Assembly: GCA_028066335.1 (NCBI GenBank)
Contig: JALCBQ010000012.1
Location: 1 to 37,090, forward strand
Direction: 5' to 3'
DNA: 37,090 bases
DNA from: Pirellulaceae bacterium
Lineage (GTDB): Bacteria; Planctomycetota; Planctomycetia; Pirellulales; Pirellulaceae
Each line of letters starts with the position of its first letter. The first letter of the stretch is position 1. Made by a program: the position numbers and the translations under genes. Shown piece after piece: positions 16,610-24,441 of the stretch. The notes beneath the pieces are model-generated. The model was not told the DNA's origin, searched no databases, and saw only the letters and a program-made list of their open reading frames with translations.

Positions 16610-17119
16610 AGGGCTGAATATCCTTAGTTCGATGAGTATCCTAATGGTGCGCGTTCACTCGCTCAAGGGATAAAACAGCCTTGTCCTGGCCGTCTGCCAA
16701 ACTTCTGATTACTGAGAAAGGATTCAAGTTTGTGGTTGCCAATGTGAAAATGGCATCGATGAGTAGCCCTCACTATAGTCGTCCCCTACTGAGTTGTCAA
16801 ACAAATTACACGGAATTGAGTAACTTCGTAAAGTTAGAGGCACTTTTCTATCGCAAACGATAAAAACCTGTATATGCGACCACTTTTACTGAGATGGAAG
16901 GAATGTTGAAGGAGGCTTGAATTACAACGGGAGGCACAATTTACGAGAAGCTCAGGATAAAAGGTGCCAAAGAGTCGCGCAAGAGAGAGTTAGAGTCGGG
17001 GTGAGTCTGGTTTATTTCAGCTTAAGTGTACAAAAACGCCATGTCGTCAAACTTAAACAAGTCGACAACATGGCGCACAAAAGCAATCTTACATGGGAAG
17101 TTCAATTGCCTGTTTGTCT
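16610..17119. other. intergenic region with a hairpin near 17037
   Basis: 510 bases. The right part holds the terminator-like hairpin listed at 17032-17075. A small perfect TAACTT/AAGTTA hairpin lies at 16821-16836. Short plus-strand frames here lack convincing starts. Nothing else is recognised. Confidence 0.4.
17032..17075 (-). terminator. rho-independent-like terminator for the 482-residue secreted protein gene
   Basis: CGCCATGT (17037-17044) and ACATGGCG (17068-17075) form a perfect 8-bp stem with a possible inner GTC/GAC extension. On the minus strand the stem is followed by five T residues. It lies about 45 bases after the stop codon at 17120. Confidence 0.55.
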
Positions 17120-18568
17120 TTAGTTAACCCAAAAAATGTTCCCTATAAGGCCCCCTCGCCCAAAGGCTCGGTTGACCCTGTCAAAGACATCAACATTCGG
17201 AAAATACCCCTTTTTAACGAACTTTTCCGGGATATAACCATCAATCCACAGAATAATATTTATGTCTTCTGGCTCGGTAAAGATCGTTTTTAGATTCAGG
17301 CCAAGATGTTCCTTATGGGCATCTCTTGTTCTTGTATTTGTCCAGAGAGAGGGGACGATTCGCTCCCCTTCGAGTGTTAGTCTGATCTCCTCAAGCCCTT
17401 CTTGCCATGTTTCGATCGCCTCTCGGTCAAAGGTCTGTTCCGAAACGACTGAGGTTTGATCGAGGGCTGGGATCCACTCTCGGTCGTTATCGGTTTCGTC
17501 TCGGTAAAGGTTCCACATTTCGTGAGAGCACCGAAGAGTCGTTAAAAAATGTTCGTGAGCCGACTGCATATACTTTGCATCGTTAAGTTCATGTGTATTA
17601 CCAACCAGGTAAACTAAAGCGAGAAAAGACCTATACATTCTCCAATTATCGAGCTCTGACCCTTTTTCAGGTTCTACGACTCCCTTGCTAAGAGCATTTT
17701 TAAAAAAGCCGCCGGAATAGGCTTCAAAGAGTTCTTCTATATCATAGGCGAGGAGGCAATCACTTGTTCCCATGAAAAAATTGATATAGCCACGGAGCCA
17801 GTAGACATCGCCGTAGTCAAAGTGAACGATCAGTCCATCTTTCTTGTTGGTGAGTTGATCGTCGCCACTGATCGTACGGTAAATGTAAAAGATATTTTCG
17901 AGTTTATGGGCCTTGGGATCGCCATCGTACTCAAGGCGGATAACTGAGAGATTAAGAGGGAGTTTAACCTCTGGATCGTCTACTTTTTTCAACGTTTCAT
18001 CTGCTGCTTGGAGCTGATCGTGGAGTTCGATAAAGATATCGCGGAATTTTGCATAATCGATTTCTTCGGGCTTGTCATTTGAGATGATCGGAATCTGGGC
18101 GAAAGTCGTGGTCCCATCGCGTGGTTGATATTTATAAAATTTATGACAAGCATTATTGGCCGCCTCCATGACCTGAAGAAAACCGAGGGCAAAGAGTGCA
18201 TTGTCGTCGTCAGGGTTTGCCTTGACAAATTCGGTGAAAGCGGCCACCCCTTCGGTGATCTTTCCTTCTTTCATAAACTCGTTAACGGTCGGCTGAAACA
18301 GACCGTCGACCTTGGCAACACTTGCAAAGGGTGAGGTATTGGTAGATTTGGCAACACTTGCCGGTTGCCCCGAAGATTTCGCAGATTTATCGTCGATAGA
18401 TGTTTTGTGTAGAGGGGCCGATTGAGTCGTTTTTTTGTTTTTGTCCTTGTGAGGGTTGGCAGTTACCAAAGAGGGGGTGGCAGAGACTACCAAAACGAGT
18501 ACCGAAGCAGCCAATGAGGTGGCTAATATCCACGGAGATAACGCATGCAGGGTTGTTTGTCGAGCCAT
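17120..18568 (-). CDS. predicted secreted protein with TPR-like region, unknown function
   Basis: 482 residues. An N-terminal signal peptide (ILATSLAASVLVLVVSA, about residues 14-30) is followed by a Lys/Ser/Thr-rich linker to about residue 85. A helical repeat then follows, with FMKEGKITEGVAAFTEFVKA and NPDDDNALFALGFLQVMEAA resembling one TPR unit. The rest is mostly alpha-helical and rich in Trp, Tyr and acidic residues, and ends GRGGLIGNIFWVN. ATG at 18566-18568 with AAGGA 8 bases upstream. Such proteins are common in planctomycetes but have no assigned role. It probably acts in the periplasm. It stands alone between two terminator-like hairpins. Confidence 0.7.
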   Translation of the reverse strand: MARQTTLHALSPWILATSLAASVLVLVVSATPSLVTANPHKDKNKKTTQSAPLHKTSIDDKSAKSSGQPASVAKSTNTSPFASVAKVDGLFQPTVNEFMKEGKITEGVAAFTEFVKANPDDDNALFALGFLQVMEAANNACHKFYKYQPRDGTTTFAQIPIISNDKPEEIDYAKFRDIFIELHDQLQAADETLKKVDDPEVKLPLNLSVIRLEYDGDPKAHKLENIFYIYRTISGDDQLTNKKDGLIVHFDYGDVYWLRGYINFFMGTSDCLLAYDIEELFEAYSGGFFKNALSKGVVEPEKGSELDNWRMYRSFLALVYLVGNTHELNDAKYMQSAHEHFLTTLRCSHEMWNLYRDETDNDREWIPALDQTSVVSEQTFDREAIETWQEGLEEIRLTLEGERIVPSLWTNTRTRDAHKEHLGLNLKTIFTEPEDINIILWIDGYIPEKFVKKGYFPNVDVFDRVNRAFGRGGLIGNIFWVN

Positions 18569-18745
18569 TGGAATATCCTTTCACCGTACAGAGAGTAGGA
18601 AAAGTCAAGTCGGGCAACAATTCAAGAAATACAGATTAAGAAACACAGAAGTTGAATTTAAATAAAAAAGAGGAGCCACCTAAAGAGGGTTACCACTTGA
18701 TATGGAGAGAAGATTCAAGAAAAAAAGTTTTTCTCAAAAAATAAA

Positions 18746-18776
18746 AAAGAGGGGGCTTTGTGGAAGCCCCCTCTTT
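18746..18776 (-). terminator. rho-independent terminator of the dual-GGDEF gene
   Basis: AAAGAGGGGGCTT (18746-18758) and AAGCCCCCTCTTT (18764-18776) form a perfect 13-bp stem with a 5-base loop. On the minus strand a T-rich tract follows. It lies 34 bases past the stop of the gene at 18810. Confidence 0.9.
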
Positions 18777-18809
18777 GGATAGGTGAGATTTGAAATCTTT
18801 AGCCCAGGG

Positions 18810-20699
18810 TTATGTCGCCACTTCGGGGCCTTTCGAGGATTGGTATGGTTTCGGGCCACTTTCAGTATCGAAATAGGAACAATTGCCACCTTTTTCGACG
18901 GCGACTTCGAGAGCTGAATGAGCACTTTTCCAGATGCTGTCAAAGGTACTTTCAAGTCCAGCTTCGGCGACTCCAACACTAACGGTAAAGCTGAGCTTTT
19001 CACCTTTATGAGGCAGTTTGCAGTTGGCGATTGCCTTTCGAAGGCGCTCAGCGATCATTTTGGCCTCCTGGAGAGTAGCCGTTGGTACCATAAGCCCAAA
19101 ATCGTTGTTATTGAATTGAGAGAGGTGGTCCATATCCCGTTTGGTCGTTTTGAGGAACTGTTTGACGGCACGGTGGACCTTGGCAGTGTATTGCTCTCCA
19201 TGTTTTTCAAAGGACTCCTTCATTTTATCAATCCGGAAAATGAGGATCGACACGGGGACCCGCGTCCGTTTCTGTTCTGCAATTCGCCGAACGAGGTCGG
19301 CCTTGAAGACATTTTCGGTACAGAAGTCGATATCATCGATAGAGTCGGGACTCGTAACGGGTTCATTTTCGTCTGCCGTGCGATCTTCGGCTCGGTGTTT
19401 TTCTGTCTTGGTTTCATGAAGGATCTCTTGGGCCTGTTCTTTCAGTTCGGTGAGAGTCTCTTCTTCGGTCATTTGTGAAGGTTGTGCCGTTTCCTGAGTG
19501 ACAATCTCGGCTTCCAGGTCGTCAGCTTCTGTAATCGTTGGTAATTCTTCCAAAAGTGGGAAGAAGGCCTTCCCATCGTGCATATAGCCACGGTTACGAC
19601 CTGCCTCTTTTGATTGATAAAGAGCTTTGTCGGCTCGTGAAACGAGGGTCTTGGTCGTCTCGGTGAGAAGAAGCTGGGCCAAGCCACCACTCGCGTCGAC
19701 TCTAAGAGTCTCTTCCTTCCAGGGAACACGAACCTCAGAAATTGCTGCACGAGCCGCTTCGGCCTGCTCGCGTGCTTCGGCAAGGGTCGTGCCGCGGAAG
19801 ATAATGGCGAATTCTTCACCTCCATAGCGGGCGACAAGATGTTCTCTTTTAACGGCATTGGTTAATGCCTGGGCGACCTCGATCAGGACTTGGTCGCCGG
19901 CAAGGTGGCCGTAAGTGTCGTTGAACTTTTTGAAATAGTCGACATCAACCATAAGGACCGACATGGGGCGACCACGGTATTGATACTCGTCTTGTCCACG
20001 GGCTAATTCAAGATCGAAAGCGCGTCGGTTTGCGATCTTTGTAAGGGAATCGGTCCGTGCCTCCTCGACATGGTCGGCGAGCTCTTTTGCCTGATGTTCA
20101 ATCCGTTTTTCGGCCGATTCAAGTTGTAGGCCCATCTCTTCGTTTGCAATAATCAATTCAGAGACGATCGAGATAACAGCCTCAGGGTCATTTTTGACTT
20201 GGGTCAATTCGGAATTAAACCCACGCATTTTTTCAGTGTGACCACCGGTACTTTGAGTCAAGGTTACAACCAACCCCTGGAGTTGTTCGAGTGTTTCCTG
20301 GGATTTTGCGTAAGTTTCTCGTTCTTCGTCAAGTTCTTTTAGTTGATCTTGATAGTCACTTTGAACTGCATCTAAGCGACTTTGTGCCTCAGCAAGTGTT
20401 TTCCACTGTTGTTTGAGGTCCGTCTCATTTTTCCGGAACTCAGATAGTTGTTTATCGAGCTGGGCACGTTTTTCGGCAAGCTCGATTTGTTGTTTTTGAT
20501 ATTTTTCTTCTGCTTCCATGCCACGTCGGGACGATGGGAACGTCGATTCGAGTGACTCGGGACCTTCTTCAGAAGAAGGAGTGTATGAACCTGTTTTGGT
20601 TACGTTTCCTTTTCGGAAATAACCAATCAACCAGCCAATGGCAACACCAGCGCCAGAAGCGGTGAGGGTGAAAAATAAGTCCAGAAAACTAATGGGCAT
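18810..20699 (-). CDS. membrane-anchored dual-GGDEF protein (diguanylate cyclase plus degenerate GGDEF)
   Basis: 629 residues. One membrane segment near residues 5-26 (FTLTASGAGVAIGWLIGYF), then a coiled coil to about 200. GGDEF domain 1 (about 215-375) has DSLTKIANRRAF, DVDYFKKFNDTYGHLAGDQV and intact active site GGEEF at 293-297. The inhibitory RxxD site is replaced by KREH. After an acidic linker, domain 2 (about 455-610) keeps the fold (VPVSILIFRIDKMKESF, FTVSVGVAE) but has NNNDF at 530-534 in place of GGDEF, so it should not make c-di-GMP. Domain 1 probably condenses two GTP into c-di-GMP; domain 2 may be regulatory. AAAGG lies about 10 bases before the ATG. A long inverted repeat lies in its leader. 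Confidence 0.85.
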   Translation of the reverse strand: MPISFLDLFFTLTASGAGVAIGWLIGYFRKGNVTKTGSYTPSSEEGPESLESTFPSSRRGMEAEEKYQKQQIELAEKRAQLDKQLSEFRKNETDLKQQWKTLAEAQSRLDAVQSDYQDQLKELDEERETYAKSQETLEQLQGLVVTLTQSTGGHTEKMRGFNSELTQVKNDPEAVISIVSELIIANEEMGLQLESAEKRIEHQAKELADHVEEARTDSLTKIANRRAFDLELARGQDEYQYRGRPMSVLMVDVDYFKKFNDTYGHLAGDQVLIEVAQALTNAVKREHLVARYGGEEFAIIFRGTTLAEAREQAEAARAAISEVRVPWKEETLRVDASGGLAQLLLTETTKTLVSRADKALYQSKEAGRNRGYMHDGKAFFPLLEELPTITEADDLEAEIVTQETAQPSQMTEEETLTELKEQAQEILHETKTEKHRAEDRTADENEPVTSPDSIDDIDFCTENVFKADLVRRIAEQKRTRVPVSILIFRIDKMKESFEKHGEQYTAKVHRAVKQFLKTTKRDMDHLSQFNNNDFGLMVPTATLQEAKMIAERLRKAIANCKLPHKGEKLSFTVSVGVAEAGLESTFDSIWKSAHSALEVAVEKGGNCSYFDTESGPKPYQSSKGPEVAT

Positions 20700-20739
20700 G
20701 AGAGTAAGACCTTTTAGGGTATAACATTAATGTATTACC

Positions 20740-20788
20740 TCATACCTATTTATGTGGGAGAGTAGATACCTCCCCTAAATAGGTATGA
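20740..20788 (-). repeat. long perfect inverted repeat in the leader of the dual-GGDEF gene
   Basis: TCATACCTATTTA (20740-20752) and TAAATAGGTATGA (20776-20788) are exact 13-bp reverse complements. A second inner stem GGGAG/CTCCC (20756-20760 with 20770-20774) closes a 9-base loop. It lies 41 bases upstream of the GGDEF start and about 140 bases past the stop of the FliL-like gene. No T-run follows on the minus strand, so it is not a standard terminator. It could be a leader regulatory element or a protein-binding dyad. Confidence 0.75.
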
Positions 20789-20927
20789 CCCACAAATATG
20801 GACTATCATTAGCCAGCTGGTCGGTAGGAATTTCGAATTTCTTTGTGGAATACGTGGCAGGATATCTTTTGATTCCTCTTTTTTTGGTGTAATCGCTACA
20901 GGTGGAAGGGGTGGTGGTTTTTGTTGG

Positions 20928-21386
20928 CTATTTGACTTGAACCCAATACTCACTGAAGTAAACTTCCTGGACATAGGGTTCAGGAAAAGCAAGGTTAATG
21001 CTCGTTTTAAGTCGGTCGGTGAGAACCTCAAGGTTCGGAGATTCGAGCTCACCAGGGGTTGACTCGCGAATAATCGTCAGGGCATTTTCTCGAATTTGGT
21101 GATGTTTCGTTTCATAAAGGTGCCTAAAGAGATCGCTATCTGTGTCGTAAACACCGACATACAAATGGATGCGAACTTGCAAATTCGTATTGTTGGCGAG
21201 CTGAAATACCCGAAAGTCAAACCGATCGAGCTCAATTTCGACGATTTCCTTGGCAACCTCTTCAGTCGACTCGTTTCCCTCAGCCATCTCTTCCGAACAA
21301 CCTGTCAGGCAAAGCAAAAGAGCACTAAGAAACAAGTTTCCCAGTATATATGAGGCGTCCGATCTATTCCAAAGGTCATTTTTCAT
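20928..21386 (-). CDS. FliL-like lipoprotein 1
   Basis: 152 residues. An N-terminal signal with lipobox LTGC (Cys30) predicts a lipid-anchored protein. The mature domain has the FliL pattern: EIELDRFDFRVFQ, then a strand LQVRIHLYVGVYD, the helix region HHQIRENALTIIRE, PNLEVLTDRLKTSIN and the ending VQEVYFSEYWVQ, which recalls FliL's terminal V-Y-F-T-x-F-V-x-Q. FliL is a stator-associated protein of the flagellar motor, normally anchored by one transmembrane helix, so a lipobox is unusual. Two similar genes follow in the same region. ATG at 21384-21386; no strong Shine-Dalgarno. The FliL link is my reading of motif order. Confidence 0.6.
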   Translation of the reverse strand: MKNDLWNRSDASYILGNLFLSALLLCLTGCSEEMAEGNESTEEVAKEIVEIELDRFDFRVFQLANNTNLQVRIHLYVGVYDTDSDLFRHLYETKHHQIRENALTIIRESTPGELESPNLEVLTDRLKTSINLAFPEPYVQEVYFSEYWVQVK

Positions 21387-21468
21387 AAGATATTACATAG
21401 CCAGAAAGTAGTTGGCCTGTTTAGAGCATTAAAAGATAAATTGCGCAAGGGTAGCTTATTTCTAAAAA

Positions 21469-21909
21469 CTAGGTGAAAAAATCGATTTCCGAAAAAACAA
21501 AACTATCAATGTAGGTATTTTCAAAGAGAAGTTCGACCATCTCCTTCATTTTGGATCGAATGACAGTCAGGTTTGGGTCTCGTAAGTCGGGGAGTTTGGT
21601 GTCACGGCAGATTGCAATGACTCTGTCGTCGAAGGTGCCCTTTCGTTGCAGAATTAATTTTTCAAGTCGTTTTCTATTTTTTTCATCGACAGTAGCAAAA
21701 AGAGAGAAACTGAGTTGACCATTGAGGAGGATTTTCCTGCCTTCGAATTCTGAATCGATATCGACCGTTACGTTGTAATCGCCGAGATGGACTTCGGTGA
21801 GTTCCACAGCTCCCTCTTGGGCAAATTCGTCGTTCGCCGCTTTACTACCACATCCACCAAGTAGTATAAGAAAGAAGAGTGATAGCCATTTTTGCGAGTT
21901 TATGCCCAT
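21469..21909 (-). CDS. FliL-like lipoprotein 2
   Basis: 146 residues. Signal peptide SLFFLILLGGC with lipobox LGGC (Cys20). The mature part matches its neighbours: EVHLGDYNVTVDID, a beta strand ILLNGQLSFSLFA, a helix with KLILQRKGTFDDRVIAICRD, then DPNLTVIRSKMKEMVELLF and the closing IDSFVFSEIDFF. The DPNLT/DPDLT-type turn before the last helix is shared with the plus-strand paralogue and close to PNLEV in paralogue 1. It lies 82 bases upstream of paralogue 1 on the same strand, so the two may form an operon. Function is unknown; a periplasm-facing FliL-like role is inferred from the fold pattern. Confidence 0.6.
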   Translation of the reverse strand: MGINSQKWLSLFFLILLGGCGSKAANDEFAQEGAVELTEVHLGDYNVTVDIDSEFEGRKILLNGQLSFSLFATVDEKNRKRLEKLILQRKGTFDDRVIAICRDTKLPDLRDPNLTVIRSKMKEMVELLFENTYIDSFVFSEIDFFT

Positions 21910-22005
21910 TCGTTGATTTTTCCCACTCTTTCAACAAATCGTTGTTGGTGATTATCGCTACGTGAATTGAGAGAAAACCAGGTCAAAGGGAAGTTTTTTA
22001 CTCTC

Positions 22006-22040
22006 ACTTAACCATAGAACATTCTATTCTTTGGTTGAGT
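22006..22040. repeat. imperfect dyad in the divergent fliL-like promoter region
   Basis: ACTTAACCA (22006-22014) pairs with TGGTTGAGT (22032-22040) with one wobble. After one mismatch AGAA/TTCT adds four pairs around a 7-base loop. It sits between paralogues 2 and 3, close to the start of paralogue 3. It could be an operator or a leader hairpin. Confidence 0.5.
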
Positions 22041-22052
22041 TGAAAATTCAGC

Positions 22053-22613
22053 GTGATACAAAGGAAGATTTTTCCAGTATCTGTTTCCTACACTTGTGCC
22101 GATTATGTGGATAACCTAGGCGTGCAAACAAATCCGACAAAAAATCGATCGCTCAACCTGCTTTACGCAGGTATGTTGTTGGTATCTGTTAGCACGGCAG
22201 GATGTGGAGAGCCTCTTCAGGAAGAAAAACCGATTCACTACGTTGATGAACTAGGGAATATCCTGAGAATTGAGGAGCCCGAAGGTGAGGCGACAATCAA
22301 GGAGATCGATCTGGGGCAGTTCACCATTACAATCACGCGGAGCGAAAGCGACGCTGTTTTGGATGTCGAGATCCATCTTTTTGGAGTTGTAAAAACCGAA
22401 CATGTCGAGGAGTTCGAAGAAATCTTGGAAAAGAAAAGATTTCGCCTTCGCCACGCCGTGACCCTTGCTATTCGGAACATGGAACGAGACGATCTTTCGG
22501 ATCCCGATCTTACCTATGTGAAAACAGAGCTTACCCGAAAAATAAACGAAGTTTTCGTCGAGCCGACGATCCAGCGGGTCGGCTTTTTTAAGTTCTCGTT
22601 TATCGACAGCTAA
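22053..22613 (+). CDS. FliL-like lipoprotein 3
   Basis: 186 residues from GTG at 22053; GTG at 22122 is an alternative that gives a normal-length signal (VQTNPTKNRSLNLLYAG...) ending in lipobox STAGC, and I think it is at least as likely. The mature domain repeats the pattern of paralogues 1 and 2: KEIDLGQFTITITRS, a strand LDVEIHLFGVV, LRHAVTLAIRNMER, DLSDPDLTYVKTELTRKINE and the end IQRVGFFKFSFI. Compared with the other two it is on the opposite strand, starting a divergent pair. It is followed 208 bases later by glgC on the same strand. Function unknown; the FliL-like call has the same basis as for its paralogues. Confidence 0.6.
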   Translation: MIQRKIFPVSVSYTCADYVDNLGVQTNPTKNRSLNLLYAGMLLVSVSTAGCGEPLQEEKPIHYVDELGNILRIEEPEGEATIKEIDLGQFTITITRSESDAVLDVEIHLFGVVKTEHVEEFEEILEKKRFRLRHAVTLAIRNMERDDLSDPDLTYVKTELTRKINEVFVEPTIQRVGFFKFSFIDS

Positions 22614-22821
22614 TAGTTTGTGACGGCTTTTCCCATGAAATGGTTTGAAAACGTTTTCGGGTTATGCCGTTTTTTTGAATTAGTGTGGCAGTCGTTCACT
22701 TTGATCTCCCCGTTTGGGCCGTTTTAAAAATTATCGTTGGGGCAAATTCTACAAACGTCGATAAAGCCTGTATCGTCTTCTTGGCCATCTCTGTGGCTTT
22801 TGCCGCCGTGGGAAAATTTTT

Positions 22822-24315
22822 ATGCCGTTTGTACCCGACTTCTCGTTATCGGCTATCGTGTTAGCTGGTGGTCGTGGAACCCGCCTTGAGCCATTAACGA
22901 GCCAACGCGCCAAGCCAGCCGTCCCCTTTGGTGGGGGTTATCGGCTTATCGACTTTACCCTTTCCAATTGTCTCAATAGCGGGATTCGAAATCTCTTTGT
23001 TGTGAGCCAGTACAAGTCGAGAAGTCTCGAAAGGCACCTTAACCTCGGTTGGCGACCACTGTTTGCACCTCATCGGGGAGAGCACTTTGAGATTTTGCCC
23101 CCCCAGCAGCGAATTAATAACGAATGGTATCAAGGGACGGCCGATGCCGTTTACCAGAACATCTATTCGCTTGAACGTTTTGCTTCTGACTATACATTGG
23201 TTTTAGGGGGAGACCATATTTACCAGATGGACTATCGTAAAATGGTCGCCTTTCATCAAGAAAAAGGGGCAGACCTCACGATTGCCACGTTGCCGGTTCC
23301 TGTCAAAGAGGCGAGCCAGTTTGGTGTCATGGCGATCGACAACAACTCAAGGATTTGTCAGTTTCAAGAGAAGCCCGAGTATCCGGCAACACTCCCCAAC
23401 GACAAGCAGACGGCGCTCGTTTCTATGGGGATATATATTTTTGGTAGTAACGACCTTTACACACGTTTGTGTCAAGATGCTCTCAACAGCCAAAGTCATC
23501 ATGATTTTGGAAAGAATATTATCCCTGAAATGGTCCAAACGGCAAACGTCTACGCCTACCCCTTCACAAATGAACTACCAAAAGTTAGTAATTCGACAAC
23601 AGAAGGGTATCGTCGCCACCATATCGGGCCTGCAGAGCCACGTATGGCAGATCCAAGTCAGTCTCAAAAAACGACTGCCGGTTACTGGCGTGATGTCGGA
23701 ACTTTAGACGCCTATTACGAGGCGAACATGGATTTGCTTCGTCCATACAGTGCTATCGATTTGGCGAGTGCCGATTGGCCCCTCTATACTCATGCCCCCT
23801 GCTCATTACCGAGTTATGTCTCTCCTGCAAGCGAGGTCGGTGCCCTTCGGCAGTCTCTCCTTTCTCCAGGATGTAGGATTCAAAACGCGCTTATTGAGAA
23901 CTCGATTATTGGCCCTAATGTTACGATTGAGCCTGGTGCCCACGTAAGTGACTCTATTCTTTGTGACGGTGCTCATGTAAAGGAAGGTAGCCGAGTCCAT
24001 CGTGCGATCTTAGATCGCCAGACGATCGTTGATGAGGGGGCTGAGTTCCATGCAGCAACATTGCAAATGGATTCCGCGTGTACCATTAGTGACCTTGGTA
24101 TCGCCGTTTTAGCGAAAAATCAAGTCTACCGAAAAACTTCATGTAATTTCTCTTTGAATTTTGAAATTCCTCTTCCCGAAGAAAAGGGCTTGCAGTCGGA
24201 GGCCAAGACTACCACAAAAACGATCAGCTCTAAGGACATGGAGAAACCAGTTGTGGAAAGACCGGCTGGAAATCGGGAAAATTTCATCAATCTTGCCTTT
24301 ACAGGGCAGCGCTGA
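22822..24315 (+). CDS. glgC: glucose-1-phosphate adenylyltransferase
   Basis: 497 residues, longer than the usual 400-440. The nucleotidyltransferase core is clear: SAIVLAGGRGTRLEPLTSQR (residues 10-29), KPAVPFGGGYRLIDFTLSNC, GTADAVYQN, VLGGDHIYQMDY (127-138) and YWRDVGTLDAYYEANMDL (278-295). The enzyme makes ADP-glucose from ATP and glucose-1-phosphate, the committed step of glycogen synthesis. A left-handed beta-helix region follows (IGPNVTIEPGAHVSDSILCD). Two oddities: about 28 extra residues near 250-276 just before YWRDVGT, and a tail of about 65 residues after the helix. No other glg gene is adjacent. Confidence 0.93.
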   Translation: MPFVPDFSLSAIVLAGGRGTRLEPLTSQRAKPAVPFGGGYRLIDFTLSNCLNSGIRNLFVVSQYKSRSLERHLNLGWRPLFAPHRGEHFEILPPQQRINNEWYQGTADAVYQNIYSLERFASDYTLVLGGDHIYQMDYRKMVAFHQEKGADLTIATLPVPVKEASQFGVMAIDNNSRICQFQEKPEYPATLPNDKQTALVSMGIYIFGSNDLYTRLCQDALNSQSHHDFGKNIIPEMVQTANVYAYPFTNELPKVSNSTTEGYRRHHIGPAEPRMADPSQSQKTTAGYWRDVGTLDAYYEANMDLLRPYSAIDLASADWPLYTHAPCSLPSYVSPASEVGALRQSLLSPGCRIQNALIENSIIGPNVTIEPGAHVSDSILCDGAHVKEGSRVHRAILDRQTIVDEGAEFHAATLQMDSACTISDLGIAVLAKNQVYRKTSCNFSLNFEIPLPEEKGLQSEAKTTTKTISSKDMEKPVVERPAGNRENFINLAFTGQR

Positions 24316-24441
24316 TATTGCCATCTTCCGATGAAGTAGGTCGGCCTTCGCCTATTTACTTTATCCATGCAGATTTTGTCTATACAGAGAATGAAAAGGC
24401 TACAAGACGACTTCTTACGATTCTCGTTGTTATGGCTGAAG

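Noticed and set aside
16917..17123. Plus-strand frame preceded by AAGGAGG
   Set aside because: The Shine-Dalgarno-like sequence is only one base from the TTG, and the frame runs through a terminator-like hairpin; no family features.
18918..19478. 186-residue plus-strand frame
   Set aside because: It is an antisense shadow of the second GGDEF domain.
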